A program made the position numbers and the translations under genes. Positions 61,048 through 64,000 of a DNA stretch of 64,000 nucleotides are shown one piece after another. Position 1 is the stretch's first letter, and every line of letters starts with the position of its first letter. The notes below the pieces were generated by a model. It ran no database searches and was not told where the DNA came from. It saw only the letters and a list, made by a program, of their open reading frames with translations. The stretch spans positions 3,038,001-3,102,000 of the forward strand of contig NC_014666.1 of NCBI RefSeq assembly GCF_000166135.1, given 5' to 3'. Source of the stretch: Pseudofrankia inefficax. GTDB lineage: Bacteria > Actinomycetota > Actinomycetes > Frankiales > Frankiaceae.

Positions 61048-62184
61048 TCAGTCGTGGGCGGCGAGCAGGTGCCCGGCGAGGCGCTGGCGGTGGTACGCCG
61101 GGTTGCCGAACAGCTGGCGTGAGCTGTGCGCGCGCTTGAGGTACAGGTGGGCCGGGTGCTCCCAGGTGAAGCCGATGCCGCCGTGGATCTGGATGTTCTC
61201 GGTGGCCGCCGTGACGTAGGCGTCGCCGGCGCTAGCCTTCGCGAGGCTGGCCGCCAGCGGCAGCTCGGGTGGGCTCGCGGCGGCCGCCCACCCGCCGTAG
61301 TAGGCGGCCGAGCGGGCCGACTCGACGGCGAGGTGCAGGTCGGCGAGCTTGTGCTTGATCGCCTGGAAGGAGCCGATCGGCTTGCCGAACTGGACCCGGG
61401 TCCTGGCGTAGTCGACGGCCATGTCCAGCACGCGCCCCGCCCCGCCGACCTGCTCCAGGGCGATCGCGACGGCGGCGAGGTCGAGCACGTGGCGCAGCGC
61501 GGGCCACGCCGCGCCCTCCTCGCCCAGCAGCCGGGCGGGCGCGGCCTCGAAGACCAGGTCGGCCTGCCGGCGGGTCTGGTCGAGGGTGGCCCGTGGCTCC
61601 CGGCGCACGCCCGGGGCGTCGCCGGCCACCGCGAACACGCTGAGGCCGGCGCCGCTGCGGGCGGCGACGAGCAGCAGCGACGCGGTCTGGCCGTCGAGCA
61701 CGGACGGCTTCGTGCCGGAGACCGTCCAGCCGCGGGCGTGCCGCGCGGCGGTGACCGCGAGGGCGTCCGGTTCGTCCTGGGGGCCGCCCGCCTCCGTCAG
61801 CGCGAGCGCGGCGACGGTCGTGCCGTCCGCGATCCCGGGAAGGTAGTCCGCTCGGGCCAGGTCGTCGTCCAGCGCGAGCAGCGTCGACGCGGCGAGGACC
61901 ACGGTCGAGAGGACGGGCGCGCACAGCAGCGCGCGGCCGGCCTCCTCGAGGACGATCGCGAGCTCCGCGAAGCCGTACCCGGCGCCGCCGTACTCCTCGG
62001 GCAGGGCCAGGCCGGCGACCCCGATCTCGGCGGCGAGCTGGTGCCAGGCGGCGGGGTCGTAGCCGGCCGGCGTCTCCATGAGACGCCTGACCTCGGTCTC
62101 GGGCGAGGTCTTGTCCAGGAAGTCGCGTACCGTCCGGCGCAGTTCCAGCTGTTCCTGGGTGAAGGCGAGGTCCACGTGGCTCAC
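61048..62184 (-). CDS. Acyl-CoA dehydrogenase, short partner of pair 2
   Basis: The 378-residue protein begins SHVDLAFTQEQLELRRTVRD, a typical ACAD N-terminus, and has ALPEEYGGAGYGFAELAI, DYARTRVQFGKPIGSFQAIK and HGGIGFTWEHPAHLYLKRAH. GTG 62184 overlaps the stop of the amidohydrolase upstream (GTGA), so the genes are translationally coupled. It should pair with the product of the next gene. Confidence 0.94.
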   Translation of the reverse strand: MSHVDLAFTQEQLELRRTVRDFLDKTSPETEVRRLMETPAGYDPAAWHQLAAEIGVAGLALPEEYGGAGYGFAELAIVLEEAGRALLCAPVLSTVVLAASTLLALDDDLARADYLPGIADGTTVAALALTEAGGPQDEPDALAVTAARHARGWTVSGTKPSVLDGQTASLLLVAARSGAGLSVFAVAGDAPGVRREPRATLDQTRRQADLVFEAAPARLLGEEGAAWPALRHVLDLAAVAIALEQVGGAGRVLDMAVDYARTRVQFGKPIGSFQAIKHKLADLHLAVESARSAAYYGGWAAAASPPELPLAASLAKASAGDAYVTAATENIQIHGGIGFTWEHPAHLYLKRAHSSRQLFGNPAYHRQRLAGHLLAAHD

Positions 62185-63098
62185 GGCCTGCCGGTCAGGC
62201 CCAGGACGCGCGCGGCGTTCTCCCGCAGGAACTTCGGCCACACGTCGTCCTTCAGCGGGACCTGGCGCATCTCCGTCATGATCCGGTCAAGCGACAGGCC
62301 CATCGGGAAGTAGCCGCCGTACAGGATCTTGTCCGCGCCGCGGGTGTTGGCGTAGTCGAGGACGGCCGTCGGGTAGTAGCGCGGGGAGAACCCGCTGGTC
62401 GAGTAATAGAGGTTGGGCCACTTGAGCATCAGCTTCACGGCCAGCTCGGTCCACGGCTCGGCGCCGTGGCGCATCACGAACACCAGCTCGGGGAAGTCGT
62501 ACATCACCTGGTCGATCAGCTCGACCCGCTGGACCATGGACGGCACCCGGGGTCCGGCGATGCCGACCGTCACGAAGACCGGGATCCCCAGCTCGACGCA
62601 CTTGGCGTAGATCGGGTACATCTGTGGCGCGTCGATGGCCACCTGCGGCGACACCCCGTGGGGGAACAGGGACACGGCTCGGACGCCGAACTGCTCGTGC
62701 GCGCGGACGAGGGCGCGAATACCGTCCATCCCCTGGTTGGGATCGCAGCTCCACGAGGCGACGAACCGGTCCGGGTGCTCGGTCAGCGCCCGCTCGGCCG
62801 CCTGCGGGTGCGCGCTCATGCTGATCAGCGCGGTCTCGATGCCGTGCCGGTCCAGCTCGCCGAGCACGAGGCCGACCGGGTCCTCGTCGTCCGGGAGGTG
62901 GCTGGCCGGTACGTCGTGGAACATGTACGACGCGGGCATCACGAAGTCGTCCCGTGACTCCCGGTCGCGCAGCGAGGAGCGGATCTGCCGGTACAGCGCG
63001 GCGGGGTCCTGGGGGAGCCCGACCATTGTGTCGATCACGCCGAGGTCGGCCGGCCAGGGCTGGCCCGTCGCGGCGGGGGGCGAGAACGTGGAAGCCAC
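62181..63098 (-). CDS. Amidohydrolase-like protein with altered metal site
   Basis: This 305-residue protein has an amidohydrolase-2 style barrel: RHGIETALISMSAHPQAAER, VASWSCDPNQGMDGIRALVR, RAVSLFPHGVSPQVAIDAPQ, FVMRHGAEPWTELAVKLMLK. The usual N-terminal DxHxH region reads VIDTMVGLP (residues 21-29), so the first metal ligands are missing. GTG 63098 follows GGAAGG; the frame upstream lies in the promoter region. It heads an operon with ACAD pair 2. Confidence 0.85.
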   Translation of the reverse strand: MASTFSPPAATGQPWPADLGVIDTMVGLPQDPAALYRQIRSSLRDRESRDDFVMPASYMFHDVPASHLPDDEDPVGLVLGELDRHGIETALISMSAHPQAAERALTEHPDRFVASWSCDPNQGMDGIRALVRAHEQFGVRAVSLFPHGVSPQVAIDAPQMYPIYAKCVELGIPVFVTVGIAGPRVPSMVQRVELIDQVMYDFPELVFVMRHGAEPWTELAVKLMLKWPNLYYSTSGFSPRYYPTAVLDYANTRGADKILYGGYFPMGLSLDRIMTEMRQVPLKDDVWPKFLRENAARVLGLTGRP

Positions 63099-63258
63099 CT
63101 CGTACCTTCCGTGCCGGGGGTGCCGCACCGGGAGTGCCGCACCGGAGAATGCCCGCCGGGAGCGCCGCGGCGCCGGCCGTCCCCATCCGGGTGACGGGGT
63201 CCTGACCTGGGGCGGCGGCGGTCGTCGTGGCCGGATTGACCCAACCATAGCCCGTCAC

Positions 63259-63289
63259 TACTGTCTATGTCGACGTCGATATCGACATG
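63259..63289 (+). promoter_or_regulatory. Regulon element g with candidate -10
   Basis: TACTGT (63259-63264) is a candidate -10 toward the LLM gene. TCGACGTCGATATCGACATG (63270-63289) matches the island consensus; ATGTCGA and TCGACAT are perfect arms of a 22-bp inverted repeat (63267-63288). The site is shared by the divergent amidohydrolase-ACAD operon. Confidence 0.65.
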
Positions 63290-63333
63290 CGCACCTCACC
63301 CGGTGACCGTGGCGCGTGCGGGAGGGTGAGCGG

Positions 63334-64000
63334 ATGACGACGCAGCAGACCGCCGACGGCGAGTTCCTCACGGAGCTGGGCTTCTACACACTCGCCGGGC
63401 ACAGCGCGACCCCGCGCGACCTGGTCGGCGAGGTGCGCCAGGCCGAGCGGCTCGGCATCGGTGCCGCGTTCATCTCGGAGCGGTTCAGCACCAAGGACGC
63501 CGCGACGCTGTCCGGCGCGGCCGGAGCCGTCAGCGAGACGATCGGCATCGCGACCGGCGCGACGAACCACAACACCCGCCATCCGATCGTCACCGCGACG
63601 ATGGCGACGACGATGCACCGGCTGACCGGTGGCCGGTTCGCCCTCGGGCTCGGGCGCGGCTTCGACCGCCTCTTCCGTGGCCTGGGGCTGGACCCGGTCA
63701 CGGGCGCCCAGCTGGAGGACTTCGTCGGGCTGATGCGCCGGCTCTGGCACGGCGAGACCGTGCTCGGGCATGCCGGGCCGGCGGGCAGCTATCCCTACCT
63801 GCACCAGGACGCCACGTTCGACGAGGACGTGCCGGTGCTGCTCGCGGCGCTCGGCCCGCGCTCGCTGGAGCTGGCCGGGCGCTGCATGGACGGCGTCGTG
63901 CTGCACACCTTCTACTCCGACGAGGCGGTCAGGGACGCGCTCGCCTCCGTCGCGAAGGGCGCCGTGGAGGCGGGCCGCGACCCGGCCAGCATCCGGGTGT
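63334..64000 (+). CDS. LLM class (F420-dependent-type) oxidoreductase, 3'-truncated by window edge
   Basis: The visible 222 residues have the luciferase-like barrel pattern: DLVGEVRQAERLGIGAAFIS, GIATGATNHNTRHPI, LTGGRFALGLGRGFDRLFRG and VPVLLAALGPRSLELAGRC. ATG 63334 follows GGGAGGG. It is a paralogue of the enzyme at 54524, and like it lies directly behind a regulon element. The reaction probably uses F420 on an intermediate of the island. Confidence 0.92.
   Translation, partial: MTTQQTADGEFLTELGFYTLAGHSATPRDLVGEVRQAERLGIGAAFISERFSTKDAATLSGAAGAVSETIGIATGATNHNTRHPIVTATMATTMHRLTGGRFALGLGRGFDRLFRGLGLDPVTGAQLEDFVGLMRRLWHGETVLGHAGPAGSYPYLHQDATFDEDVPVLLAALGPRSLELAGRCMDGVVLHTFYSDEAVRDALASVAKGAVEAGRDPASIRV

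Overview
The window is very GC-rich, uses GTG starts freely and shows codon third positions that are almost all G or C. It carries several actinobacterial hallmarks: an SsgA-like sporulation protein, two LLM/F420-type oxidoreductases, a DUF1918 protein, RppA, three cytochromes P450 and many acyl-CoA enzymes. A filamentous, sporulating actinomycete of the Frankia/Pseudofrankia type is the best guess. That is an inference from gene content and style, not a proof. I see no tRNA or rRNA gene, insertion sequence, integrase, phage gene or CRISPR array, so this reads as chromosomal sequence rich in catabolic genes.

Layout. 1-7.0 kb is a forward CoA-dependent catabolic operon: truncated amidohydrolase, fused tandem CaiB/BaiF CoA-transferase, PadR regulator, lipid-transfer-type thiolase homologue, a second amidohydrolase and a class II aldolase. 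7.06-9.4 kb (reverse) is a pigment pair, P450 plus RppA type III polyketide synthase. 9.6-13.2 kb (reverse) holds a lipoprotein carboxylesterase and a NarL-type two-component system. 13.4-15.2 kb is a pair of SDR oxidoreductases behind a KstR-like palindrome. 15.3-24.5 kb is mixed: methyltransferase, SsgA-like protein, CBS-DUF1918 protein, thiolase, P1/DmpA-NylC peptidase, a small winged-helix protein, a 2OG-Fe(II) oxygenase and a degenerate NodB lipoprotein. 24.5-40.9 kb is also mixed: crotonase, P450 plus 3Fe-4S ferredoxin, DUF421 and YbaK proteins, an AKR/flavoprotein/methyltransferase operon, NUDIX, MarR with a DHA2 efflux pump, HAD, a papain-like orphan, a cyclic-nucleotide-domain histidine kinase with a REC-thioredoxin-reductase partner, and a LuxR-type regulator.

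41.6-64 kb is a coherent catabolic island: ABC substrate-binding lipoprotein, enoyl-CoA hydratase, two TetR and one IclR regulator, two AMP-forming acyl-CoA ligases, a degradative thiolase, P450, SnoaL-like protein, SDR, cupin, two pairs of acyl-CoA dehydrogenases, two amidohydrolases and two LLM oxidoreductases. The gene set fits uptake, CoA activation, oxygenation and beta-oxidation-like shortening of a bulky or cyclic substrate. The paired acyl-CoA dehydrogenases recall the heterotetrameric enzymes of steroid degradation. The substrate itself cannot be read from sequence.

The most notable signal is regulatory. A roughly 20-bp element, consensus TCGACRTYGAYNTCGANNT, sits in seven upstream regions of this island and nowhere else that I noticed. 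It lies next to or over candidate -10 boxes and beside the two TetR genes, so it looks like the operator of one local regulon. Other signals are IclR-type half-site pairs on both sides of iclR, a KstR-type palindrome at 13.35 kb, and short tandem repeats of 15-18 bp that repeatedly coincide with gene stop or start codons.
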